The notes under the pieces were generated by a model. It worked only from the letters and a program-made list of their open reading frames with translations, was not told the DNA's origin and did not search any database. From a virus, in the IMG/VR virus record IMGVR_UViG_3300032213_000579, positions 1-38,769 of that record: 38,769 nt of DNA, one strand, 5' to 3'. The translations under genes were made by a program, and so were the position numbers. Shown piece after piece: positions 13,722 through 20,267 of this stretch (position 1 is its first letter; each line of letters opens with the position of its first letter).

Positions 13722-14846
13722 TTAAACCAACTTACCAAGGGCAGCAGTCAACTGCTGTCCAATCATCAACACGGCGGGGCGAGGGTCATCCTCGCTTGCC
13801 ATCGTGTTACCACTGGAGACCGTCGTGGTCAGCCCTTCGGGCAGTGCGAGCTTCAGCTTCTTGAGCTTCTTCTCTACCTGCGCGGGGGACAACACCGACG
13901 CCTCCATCAGTTCCTCGGACGGTAGCATGGGCAGCAGCGCCGCCAGTGCCTCGTCCTCGTTCAACCATTTGCGCGTGCCGCGCTTCTGTACCAGCTTGTA
14001 GCCGGGCACTGCGCCGCCTGTTTCCAGCACCTGCATGGCAAGGCCACGCAGGTCGGATATCCACGACTCCAACTGCTCGGCACGGGTCAGCCACTCGCCC
14101 ATGACCGTGGTGTCAATAGAGGCCACCTGCGTCGCTAGCGCACGCTGCGCCTCACCAGTCATCTGTGGGCAGGTCGGCTTGGCAGCGCACCAGCGGCAGT
14201 GTTCGCCAGCGTACAGTGTAGCGTGGGGCTTCTGTGACTGGCGCACGGCGTAGATGAGTTCGCGTTCAAACTGCCGGATGCGGTCAAACGAAGTCACCCA
14301 ACGCTTGACGTTGGGCGGCTGCACGATGATAAGTTCGACTTCCTTCGCGCCGTCGAACACCCACGCAAGCGAGGGCGTCCGCATAGCAGCGGCGCAGTAG
14401 AACATCAACTGTTCCGACTCTTCCGCCGCGACTGCCACGCCGTCGCCGAACTTCCAGTCAAGGATGATGGCGCGGTCGCCAAGGCGGGCGATGAGGTCGG
14501 CAGAGCCGAACACGCCGGGCAGGATGTCGCCAAAGTCCACGGTCTGCTCAACGGCAAACCGCATATCGGCCTTGGGGTCAATCTCATCCAGCGCCGCAAG
14601 GGCGGGCTTGAGTTTCTCTTCCGCCAAGTCAGCGGTCAGCACGATGCCGTTGTAGCGGCTACCAATGACGTGCCTGATTTCGCTGTCCTGCTGGAGCATC
14701 TCCGCGATGGCGGTATGCAACAGAGTGCCGGTGTCGGCAAAGCTGGACGAGGGCTTGGGAGGCATCTTCTGAACCAGTGCCACAGAGCCTGGGCACTTGA
14801 TGACGCGCTTGGCGGTAGACCCGCCGACGATTGAACTATGAGCCAC
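13722..14846 (-). CDS. DUF2800-like PD-(D/E)XK nuclease with Fe-S cysteines
   Basis: This is a 374-residue RecB/Cas4-type nuclease, probably acting on DNA ends in recombination or replication. Nuclease motifs are FAVEQTV (E100), FGSADLIARLGD (D117), ILDWKFGDG (D130, K132) and SEQLMFYCAA (Q146). Cysteines are placed as in iron-sulphur nucleases: one at the N-terminus (RVIKCPGSV, C18) and three near HCRWCAAKPTCP (C217, C220, C226). It is the first gene of the replication operon, with a GTG start (14844-14846) and AGGAG upstream. A sigma70-like promoter lies at 14877-14904. Confidence 0.87.
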   Translation of the reverse strand: MAHSSIVGGSTAKRVIKCPGSVALVQKMPPKPSSSFADTGTLLHTAIAEMLQQDSEIRHVIGSRYNGIVLTADLAEEKLKPALAALDEIDPKADMRFAVEQTVDFGDILPGVFGSADLIARLGDRAIILDWKFGDGVAVAAEESEQLMFYCAAAMRTPSLAWVFDGAKEVELIIVQPPNVKRWVTSFDRIRQFERELIYAVRQSQKPHATLYAGEHCRWCAAKPTCPQMTGEAQRALATQVASIDTTVMGEWLTRAEQLESWISDLRGLAMQVLETGGAVPGYKLVQKRGTRKWLNEDEALAALLPMLPSEELMEASVLSPAQVEKKLKKLKLALPEGLTTTVSSGNTMASEDDPRPAVLMIGQQLTAALGKLV

Positions 14847-14876
14847 TTCACTCTCCTGTACTGCTTGTGGGAGGCG

Positions 14877-14904
14877 AGATTAGCACGGTGAAATGGCTTG
14901 TCAA
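14877..14904 (-). promoter_or_regulatory. Sigma70-type promoter of the replication operon
   Basis: On the minus strand TTGACA (14904-14899) and TAATCT (14882-14877) are 16 bases apart, about 30 bp ahead of the GTG start of the nuclease gene. An A/T-rich tract lies upstream of the -35. The near-consensus hexamers support an early, host-RNA-polymerase promoter. Confidence 0.75.
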
Positions 14905-14933
14905 CATATTTTTTATATGCGAGGATGCTTGAC

Positions 14934-15206
14934 ATGAAAGAAAGTGAAATAGAGACTTACTTCGTTTGGACGGTCGAGCGCATGGGCGGCAAGGCGTACA
15001 AGTTTGCCTCCCCGTCACAGCGCGGGGTGGCAGACCGGATTGCCTGCCTGCCGAACGGTCAGACATGGTTTGTCGAGCTGAAGACCAAAGGCGGACGCCT
15101 CTCGCCGCTGCAAAAGATGTTTGCAGCCGAGGTGCTGGGGCTGAAGCAGAAACACATAGTGTTGTGGAATAAAGAGGAAATACGCAAATGGCAAGAATCC
15201 TTGTAG
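14934..15206 (+). CDS. VRR-NUC domain nuclease (90 aa)
   Basis: This is a compact PD-(D/E)XK endonuclease of the VRR-NUC type, which in other phages acts on branched DNA. The pattern is complete: KFASPSQRGVADRIAC (catalytic D in GVAD), WFVELKTKGGRLSPLQK (E-x-K) and the terminal KHIVLWNKEEIRKWQ helix. Ninety residues is normal for standalone phage versions. ATG 14934 with GAGGA eight bases upstream is chosen over a start nine bases earlier. It overlaps the next gene by 19 bases. Confidence 0.88.
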   Translation: MKESEIETYFVWTVERMGGKAYKFASPSQRGVADRIACLPNGQTWFVELKTKGGRLSPLQKMFAAEVLGLKQKHIVLWNKEEIRKWQESL

Positions 15207-15790
15207 CTTGTAAGTACAGCGGGCGCGTCCGTGACGCCTTTACGGCGCTTGGGCATTACGCACTGTCGTGCGATTTTGAGCCTGCTGAAACGCCAGGATT
15301 GCATTACCAAGGCGACGTAATGGACGTGCTGCACGACGGTTGGGATTTGATGGTTGCTCACCCGCCTTGCACCTATCTGTCGTCCAGCGGGCTGCACTGG
15401 AACAAGCGCCGCCCGGAACGAGCGCAGCAGACCGAGGATGCGCTGGGGTTCGTGCGGGTGCTGCTGGCTGCGCCTGTCGCCCACATTGCTCTGGAGAACC
15501 CCATCGGTTGCATTTCCAGCCGCATCCGCAAGCCAGACCAGACCATTCAACCGTGGCAATACGGGCACGACGCCAGTAAGGCTACCTGCCTGTGGCTGAA
15601 GAATTTGCCGTTGCTGCGCGCCACCGGGACGGTTGAGCCACGGCTAGTGGACGGCAAAAAGCGCTGGGCCAATCAGACCGACAGCGGGCAGAACCGACTG
15701 CCGCCTAGCGCCGACCGTTGGAAACTAAGGTCTACTACCTACCAAGGCATCGCGGACGCTATGGCGGCGCAGTGGGGCGCTCTGCTGTGA
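15188..15790 (+). CDS. Short C5-cytosine methyltransferase-like protein (200 aa)
   Basis: The sequence contains a cofactor-site-like start (ILVACKYSGRVRDAFTALG), a catalytic-loop-type AHPPCTYLSSSG (Pro-Pro-Cys at 59-61) and HIALENPIG (Glu-Asn-Pro at 103-105), the order seen in DNA cytosine C5 methyltransferases. At 200 residues it lacks most of the target-recognition domain found in enzymes of over 320 residues. It may protect phage DNA from host restriction or modify it in a simpler way. Whether it is active is unknown. GAGGAA lies nine bases before the ATG. Its TGA overlaps the GTG of the helicase. Confidence 0.75.
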   Translation: MARILVACKYSGRVRDAFTALGHYALSCDFEPAETPGLHYQGDVMDVLHDGWDLMVAHPPCTYLSSSGLHWNKRRPERAQQTEDALGFVRVLLAAPVAHIALENPIGCISSRIRKPDQTIQPWQYGHDASKATCLWLKNLPLLRATGTVEPRLVDGKKRWANQTDSGQNRLPPSADRWKLRSTTYQGIADAMAAQWGALL

Positions 15791-17127
15791 ATCTACGCCC
15801 CTATCAAGAGACGGCGGCGGACTTCCTGTACGAGCATGACCGGGCGATGATTCTTGCCCCGGTAGGCGCGGGCAAGACGGCTATCACGCTGACGGCTATG
15901 CACGCCGCCTTACAGGATGGCGTCGTAAAGCGGTTCTTGGTGCTGGCCCCTAAGCGCGTGGCTACCTCAGTTTGGCCTGCCGAGCAGCTCAAGTGGGCGA
16001 CGGGCATGAGCCTAGCCGTAGCCGTGGGCACGCCCAGCGAGCGCAGCGCTGCGCTGAAGTCCAAGGCGGCGGTCATCGTGACCAATTACGACAACCTGCA
16101 ATGGCTAGCCAAGCAGAAGTTGAACTTTGACGCCGTGGTGTTTGACGAACTGACCCGGCTTAAGAACCCTTCTGGCGTGCGCTTTAAGGCGCTGATGACC
16201 GTCATAGATAAGATGAATCTGCGCTGGGGCTTGACTGGTTCTTTCACATCCAACGGCCTTGAGGACGTGTTCGGGCAGTGCAAGGCGGTTGACCAGTCGC
16301 TGTTAGGGCGGTCAAAAGGCGCGTTTCTGCAACAGTACTTCGTGTGCATGAACCGCGAGTTTGGCGACTGGCTACCCAAGCCTCGTGCGCTGGAGTCCAT
16401 CATGGCGCGCATCAAGCCCGCCACGTTCGTGCTGGAGCCAGGTGAGTACAAGGACAAACTGCCGCCGCTTAACGTGGTGCAGTTGCGCTGTGACCTGCCC
16501 GACCGTGCGCCCTACGAGAAGATGAAGCGCGACTTCGTTGTCGAGTTCCCTGACGCCAAGGCCGTCGCCGCCAATGCAGGCGTAGTCACAGGCAAGTTGC
16601 AGCAGATGGCCTCGGGGTTCGTGTACCAATCAGAGACGGTTGCCACCGACACGCCGGGCAAGTTCAAGACAACACAAACGCCCGTGTGGTTCTCGCCTCA
16701 CAAGTTTGACCTGCTGGACGAGGTGCTGGAGGAGAACCAGCGCGCCAACACGATATTGGTCTACCAGTTTGTCGAGCAGTTGGCGGAACTCAAGCGCCGC
16801 TACCCGCAGTTGGTAACGCTGGACGACCCCAACGCTATCGACCGCTGGAACGCAGGCAAGGTCGAGTTGCTGGCGGTACACCCCGCTTCGGCAGGCCACG
16901 GCCTGAACCTGCAACACGGCGGCTGTCGGATGGTGTTTGTCTCGCTGCCGTGGTCGTTGGAACTGTACGAGCAGGTCATCGGGCGGCTGCACCGTAGCGG
17001 GCAGCGCCATGAGGTGTGGGTCTACGTCTTGATGACCAACAAGACCGTGGACGAGAAGATTTTTGCCGCCCTGCAAGACAAGCGGGCGGTGGCTGATGTT
17101 GCACTTGAAGAACTTAAAGGAGATTGA
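15787..17127 (+). CDS. SF2 (SNF2/DEAD-type) DNA helicase
   Basis: This is a 446-residue ATP-dependent helicase or translocase. Motifs: Q-like NLRPYQETAADFLYEHDRAM at the start, Walker A APVGAGKTA (24-32), motif Ia LVLAPKRVATSVWP, DEAD-like VVFDELTRLK (DELT 120-123), motif III LTGSFTSN (149-156) and motif VI IGRLHRSGQ (398-406). The GRLHRSGQ form is typical of SNF2-related phage helicases. The GTG start 15787 overlaps the methyltransferase stop as GTGA. A TTG-started extension upstream lies within that gene and is not used. Confidence 0.92.
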   Translation: MNLRPYQETAADFLYEHDRAMILAPVGAGKTAITLTAMHAALQDGVVKRFLVLAPKRVATSVWPAEQLKWATGMSLAVAVGTPSERSAALKSKAAVIVTNYDNLQWLAKQKLNFDAVVFDELTRLKNPSGVRFKALMTVIDKMNLRWGLTGSFTSNGLEDVFGQCKAVDQSLLGRSKGAFLQQYFVCMNREFGDWLPKPRALESIMARIKPATFVLEPGEYKDKLPPLNVVQLRCDLPDRAPYEKMKRDFVVEFPDAKAVAANAGVVTGKLQQMASGFVYQSETVATDTPGKFKTTQTPVWFSPHKFDLLDEVLEENQRANTILVYQFVEQLAELKRRYPQLVTLDDPNAIDRWNAGKVELLAVHPASAGHGLNLQHGGCRMVFVSLPWSLELYEQVIGRLHRSGQRHEVWVYVLMTNKTVDEKIFAALQDKRAVADVALEELKGD

Positions 17128-17129
17128 CT

Positions 17130-17333
17130 ATGAACTATCCATCATTGCAGAAGGTGTTACTGGTTGCTACCGAGCGCGACCTAGAGACGTTGCTGGCGCG
17201 GGAGATTGAGAACGAGCGCCGCTACACGTTTCTCGTTCGCATCCACCAGCGCCTGAGCGCCTTGCGCGCCAGCCGCGAACGTAAGGAACTGCTGGTACAG
17301 ACTGGCTACGCCGACCGGGTGAAGAATGACTAG
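17130..17333 (+). CDS. Small helical protein, hypothetical (67 aa)
   Basis: The protein is charged and helical throughout (KVLLVATERDLETLLAREIE and RRYTFLVRIHQRLSALRASR). No domain recognised. ATG 17130 has AAAGGAG seven bases upstream, better than the overlapping TTG at 17124. It is probably co-transcribed with the helicase. Confidence 0.68.
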   Translation: MNYPSLQKVLLVATERDLETLLAREIENERRYTFLVRIHQRLSALRASRERKELLVQTGYADRVKND

Positions 17334-17529
17334 CATGAAAAAGCCCGCACAGCGGGGCAAGCGCACGCTAGAGGAGATACGGAAGGACAAGCGCGACTAC
17401 CATCGGCAGCGTGCGGCTGTGCAGAAACTGCTGTCGGGCAAGGTAAAGGGCGACGGGCCGTGTTGGGTTTGTCGCAACCAGGCGTCCGGTAAAACACCGT
17501 ACCGCCTGTGCATCATCTGCTTGGGCTAG
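17326..17529 (+). CDS. Small CxxC-CxxC zinc-binding protein (67 aa)
   Basis: A basic N-terminus (KPAQRGKRTLEEIRKDKRDY) precedes a four-cysteine site, CWVC (46-49) and CIIC (63-66), with KTPYRL between the pairs. This looks like a small zinc ribbon that could bind nucleic acid. ATG 17326 overlaps the previous gene by eight bases. ATG 17335 is an alternative start. The stop shares the palindrome CTAG with the stop of the converging gene. Confidence 0.7.
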   Translation: MTSMKKPAQRGKRTLEEIRKDKRDYHRQRAAVQKLLSGKVKGDGPCWVCRNQASGKTPYRLCIICLG

Positions 17530-17750
17530 GTTTCCTCAAACTCTGCCAACGCCTCTATCTCGCGCTCTAGATACCACTGGGCTTTGCGTAGTGACTCCAC
17601 GCCGCCCTTTTCACGATGCCGCCACAGGTACTTCAAGACATTGCCCAGCCTGTAGGCGGTCTCGGGAGGCCATCCAGATACCATGACCTCGATGACCTCA
17701 ATGGTCTCAATCGAGTTACGGCGGTAGTGGGCGGGGTTGATGTTGTCCAT
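17526..17750 (-). CDS. DUF3310 protein (T7 gp1.7-like family, 74 aa)
   Basis: MDNINPAHYRRNSIETIEVI, then ETAYRLGNVLKYLWRHREKG and a terminal helix with LRKAQWYLEREIEAL, is the classical DUF3310 pattern (HY, GNxxKYxxR, KGG, L-KAxWYL). T7 gp1.7, a member, has nucleotide-kinase activity, but small single-domain forms like this are uncharacterised. ATG 17750 with AGGAAG upstream is used instead of a start six codons earlier. It is the last gene of the minus-strand late transcript. Confidence 0.88.
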   Translation of the reverse strand: MDNINPAHYRRNSIETIEVIEVMVSGWPPETAYRLGNVLKYLWRHREKGGVESLRKAQWYLEREIEALAEFEET

Positions 17751-17795
17751 GTTGCTTCCTGTCGTCAAAGGTTGAGAACTGCCGACGTTTCGGAA

Positions 17796-17832
17796 CCTTG
17801 CAAATTTACCAACTGGCGGTCAATTTACAAGG
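17796..17832. repeat. Imperfect inverted repeat after the phosphoesterase gene
   Basis: CCTTGCAAATT (17796-17806) and AATTTACAAGG (17822-17832) pair over 11 bases with one mismatch. The right arm overlaps the stop codon of the phosphoesterase. Possible operator or weak terminator before the DUF3310 gene. No T-run is seen. Confidence 0.5.
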
Positions 17833-18835
17833 ATGTTGCAACTCGCTCGCCACGGAACCACGCCTGACCGTCAATGACTTCCACCAGTTCAGGGTAGACC
17901 AATTTGCTATCGCGGTACGTTAGCACGGCAAACCCACTGCACCAGTTTAGCGGCCCTGCCATTGTGTAGGTAAACTGTGACCCGGCAGGGTCAGCAAGGG
18001 TTCCCGTGTCCACGCCGTACCGCCGCCCGCGATAGTCTCCGTATGGGACTACCTGCAACTTGTGCAAATGCCCGTGAACGTAGTGCGTACCGGAGCGCAG
18101 GGTGCTGTTGTACGCCGAGTGGATGCCGCCAGTCACATGGACATGGCGTACCACGGTCCAGCCGTCCGTGTTGGGGTTAACGTGGACGGCAAACGCCCCA
18201 CGCCAGCGGGGCAGGAAGTCAAACAACGACGTGCCGTGGATACCTTCCAAAGCGGGAGCGTTAGCTGCTATATAATTCTCAAATCGCGAATCGTGATTAC
18301 CGAGCGTGCGTAACAGGACTGCATTCGGCGCGGCCTTCTCAATCTCGCGCATCCGCAGGCAAACCACCTCAATCTCTTCTTTCACCGTAGGCCGGTTTTC
18401 CCAGCCCATGCGGGGATGACGGCTGATGGTAGCCCCGTCAAACACGTCACCGTTGGCGATGATGACCTTGGGCTTATGCTGTTTGCAAACAGCAAGTAGG
18501 GCTTGGTGGGCAACCGTTGGCTCACCGGGCCAGTAGTGGGCATCGCTAAACACCACTACCACGCCATCCTCAATTTCTACAGGAATGACTTGCTCAAGGT
18601 GAGTGGCGCGGGTTTCCGTTGCTACTTCCACGGCGGTGCGAACTGCGTCTGGTCCAGTCAGCGCTCGCTTTTTCACTTTGCGAACCTTCAGCACTACGCC
18701 CGTTTTTGCTTCAAGGGAGTTTCGGCGGTCAAGCACGGCCCGCACAGTTAATTTAAGCTCTTTGGCAATCAGCGTAGGCGATTGATGCCTGTGCCAGCTT
18801 TCCAAAAAATCCTTGTCATTGACTTTTTTAACCAT
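17825..18835 (-). CDS. HTH-metallophosphoesterase fusion (336 aa)
   Basis: Residues 1-45 resemble a helix-turn-helix (KDFLESWHRHQSPTLIAKEL, then TVRAVLDRRNSLE). From about residue 90 there is a calcineurin-like phosphoesterase with all metal motifs: SDAH (97-100), NGDVFDG (128-134), LGNHD (178-182) and GHLH (255-258). Such phage enzymes may act as DNA or nucleotide phosphoesterases, and the HTH suggests DNA or RNA targeting. ATG 18835 lies one base after the TGA of the metalloprotease-like gene. The longer frame upstream overlaps that gene and is rejected. Confidence 0.87.
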   Translation of the reverse strand: MVKKVNDKDFLESWHRHQSPTLIAKELKLTVRAVLDRRNSLEAKTGVVLKVRKVKKRALTGPDAVRTAVEVATETRATHLEQVIPVEIEDGVVVVFSDAHYWPGEPTVAHQALLAVCKQHKPKVIIANGDVFDGATISRHPRMGWENRPTVKEEIEVVCLRMREIEKAAPNAVLLRTLGNHDSRFENYIAANAPALEGIHGTSLFDFLPRWRGAFAVHVNPNTDGWTVVRHVHVTGGIHSAYNSTLRSGTHYVHGHLHKLQVVPYGDYRGRRYGVDTGTLADPAGSQFTYTMAGPLNWCSGFAVLTYRDSKLVYPELVEVIDGQAWFRGERVATSL

Positions 18836-18836
18836 C

Positions 18837-19151
18837 TCAAAACTCCATTGAGGTAACGATTTGATGTAGCAGGCCGCCAACCTGGTCAACAAACTCTTCG
18901 TTCTCGTAAGAGGGAGAGTTAAGTGCGAAAAGAATGCAGTGCGTGACCTCATGCCAGAACGTCTGTTCCTGTGCAGACGCTGCCATGCTGGAGCAAACCG
19001 CGATGGTCATGCTTGCGGGGTCAAAGTACCCAACGCAGTTTTTGCCCGCCTTCCACCGGGTCTTGGGGATGAGCTTCACCTTGATGGTGTGGCCCATGAC
19101 GTGGAAGGTTTTAGGGATTTTGGCTCGCCTCGCCGGTGGGGAGGCAGCCAT
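18837..19151 (-). CDS. HExxH metalloprotease-like protein (104 aa)
   Basis: The protein has a zincin signature HEVTH (67-71) inside TFWHEVTHCILFAL, with a following glutamate-rich helix (YENEEFVDQVGGLLHQIVTS) that could supply the third ligand. Upstream, a beta-rich part (FHVMGHTIKVKLIPK) resembles small ImmA or SprT-like zinc proteases. It sits immediately after the holin, with a two-base gap, so it could act in lysis, virion maturation or degradation of a host protein. None of these is shown. Confidence 0.72.
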   Translation of the reverse strand: MAASPPARRAKIPKTFHVMGHTIKVKLIPKTRWKAGKNCVGYFDPASMTIAVCSSMAASAQEQTFWHEVTHCILFALNSPSYENEEFVDQVGGLLHQIVTSMEF

Positions 19152-19153
19152 GA

Positions 19154-19570
19154 TTAAGCCTTACCCTTGGTCTTTTCAAACGAACGGTAAGCACCCAAGC
19201 CGAGCATACCGAACAGCAACCCGTAGAGGTCGCCAAGGTCTAACACGGGGGGTGGGGGCCAGCCCTGAACGCCGCCAGACCATGCCGCGAGGGGTTGAAA
19301 CAGGAACTGGTAGGCCAGCCCTGCCACGCATACCCAGCCAGCGGCAGGACGCCAGCCCGACTTAAACGGGTCAGCGGATGCCGCCTCAACCTCGTTGATT
19401 TTGGTTTGGGCAAGGGCTAGTTGCAGGTCGGCTTCCAGCTGCCGGAACTCGCCAGACTGCTGCAACTTCAGCAGTTCCAACTGCGCCGCCGCCTTCTGGG
19501 CAGGGTCGGGCAGTACGCGGTCTAGCACCTTCAGGCCGGCGTCTATCAGTCCGCCAATCAGGGGTGTCAT
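19154..19570 (-). CDS. Holin, GTA-type three-TM family (138 aa)
   Basis: The N-terminal part is an amphipathic and coiled region (GGLIDAGLKVLDRVLPDPAQ, then KAAAQLELLKLQQSGEFRQL). A conserved DPFKSGWRPAAGWVCVAGLA leads into hydrophobic segments (LAYQFLFQPLAAW and LYGLLFGMLGLGAYRSFEK). This DPFxSGWRPxxGWV signature is diagnostic of the GTA holin family. It would form the membrane lesion that releases the endolysin encoded just upstream, with which it overlaps by ATGA. Confidence 0.88.
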   Translation of the reverse strand: MTPLIGGLIDAGLKVLDRVLPDPAQKAAAQLELLKLQQSGEFRQLEADLQLALAQTKINEVEAASADPFKSGWRPAAGWVCVAGLAYQFLFQPLAAWSGGVQGWPPPPVLDLGDLYGLLFGMLGLGAYRSFEKTKGKA

Positions 19571-20034
19571 TTGCTAGCCTCCAATGCCGTTGTGATGGTG
19601 CGCCGCAGCCAACCCTTGCCGAACGTGTCAAACCCACGGATGCCGGTGTAGGCGATAATACGCTCTGCGGAGAACCGCACCACAGCCTCTGGGAGGCGGT
19701 TAGCGGCGGCTATGGTGTTGCCCCCCATGACGCCATCCTGAGCGACGCCACAGGCTCTCTGGAGCAGCCGGATGGCCTTGTCGCGCCCCATGTTCACCGC
19801 GCAGTCAAACACGCAGATGGCAAGCGGGGAGGGTATCTCGTCGGGGCGTAGGGTGTCCCAATAGTCGCGCCGGTAGATGGCCTTAGCCTCGTCCTCGGTC
19901 AGCCGGAGGATGTCTACGTCGGGGTAGGCACGCTTGCTGATGCCGTAGCGCGTCTCACCGCCTGGGTCACGGGGGTCTGCCGAGTACCCGCCTTCGTGCT
20001 TCAGGACGAGGGCAACGGCCTGCTCGAAACTCAC
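19567..20034 (-). CDS. Endolysin, glycoside hydrolase family 108 (155 aa)
   Basis: The N-terminus has the GH108 signature LKHEGGYSADPRDPGGETRY with catalytic Glu14, then YGISKRAYPDVDI and RDYWDTLRPDEIPSPLAICV. The C-terminal half (FDCAVNMGRDKAIRLLQRAC onward) matches the attached peptidoglycan-binding domain. No signal peptide is visible, so it depends on the holin. The start is GTG 20032-20034, overlapping the TGA of the small membrane gene upstream. Confidence 0.92.
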   Translation of the reverse strand: MSFEQAVALVLKHEGGYSADPRDPGGETRYGISKRAYPDVDILRLTEDEAKAIYRRDYWDTLRPDEIPSPLAICVFDCAVNMGRDKAIRLLQRACGVAQDGVMGGNTIAAANRLPEAVVRFSAERIIAYTGIRGFDTFGKGWLRRTITTALEASK

Positions 20035-20267
20035 TTGTCGGCCTTCGTGTTGAGCAGCGTAAAGATTTTGTCCAGCATGGCCTTTACTTCCTGAAGGTCA
20101 ACGCGGTAGTCATCCTTGCGAACGTACTTCTCAGCGACTTCCATTTGGTGCTGCATAAGGGTCTTCTCAAGCGCAGTCTGGTTGCTCCACAGCGAGCGCA
20201 GGAACCAACCGGCAACCGACACGGCGATGGCAAGGAGGGCTTGGAATAGGCTTAGGGCTTCCATCAT
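20031..20267 (-). CDS. Small membrane coiled-coil protein of the lysis cassette (78 aa)
   Basis: MMEALSLFQALLAIAVSVAG and WFLRSLW form one membrane segment. A charged helix follows (NQTALEKTLMQHQMEVAEKY, then DLQEVKAMLDKIFTLLNTKA). Short N-terminal TM proteins with a periplasmic or cytoplasmic coil next to endolysins serve as inner-membrane spanins or secondary holins. Which applies is uncertain. The ATG overlaps the TGA of the ejection-protein gene. Confidence 0.7.
   Translation of the reverse strand: MMEALSLFQALLAIAVSVAGWFLRSLWSNQTALEKTLMQHQMEVAEKYVRKDDYRVDLQEVKAMLDKIFTLLNTKADK

Noticed and set aside
14898-14933. Plus-strand promoter for the VRR-NUC operon
   Set aside because: TTGTCA and TATATG are present but only about ten bases apart. 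No acceptable spacing was found, so I do not call it.
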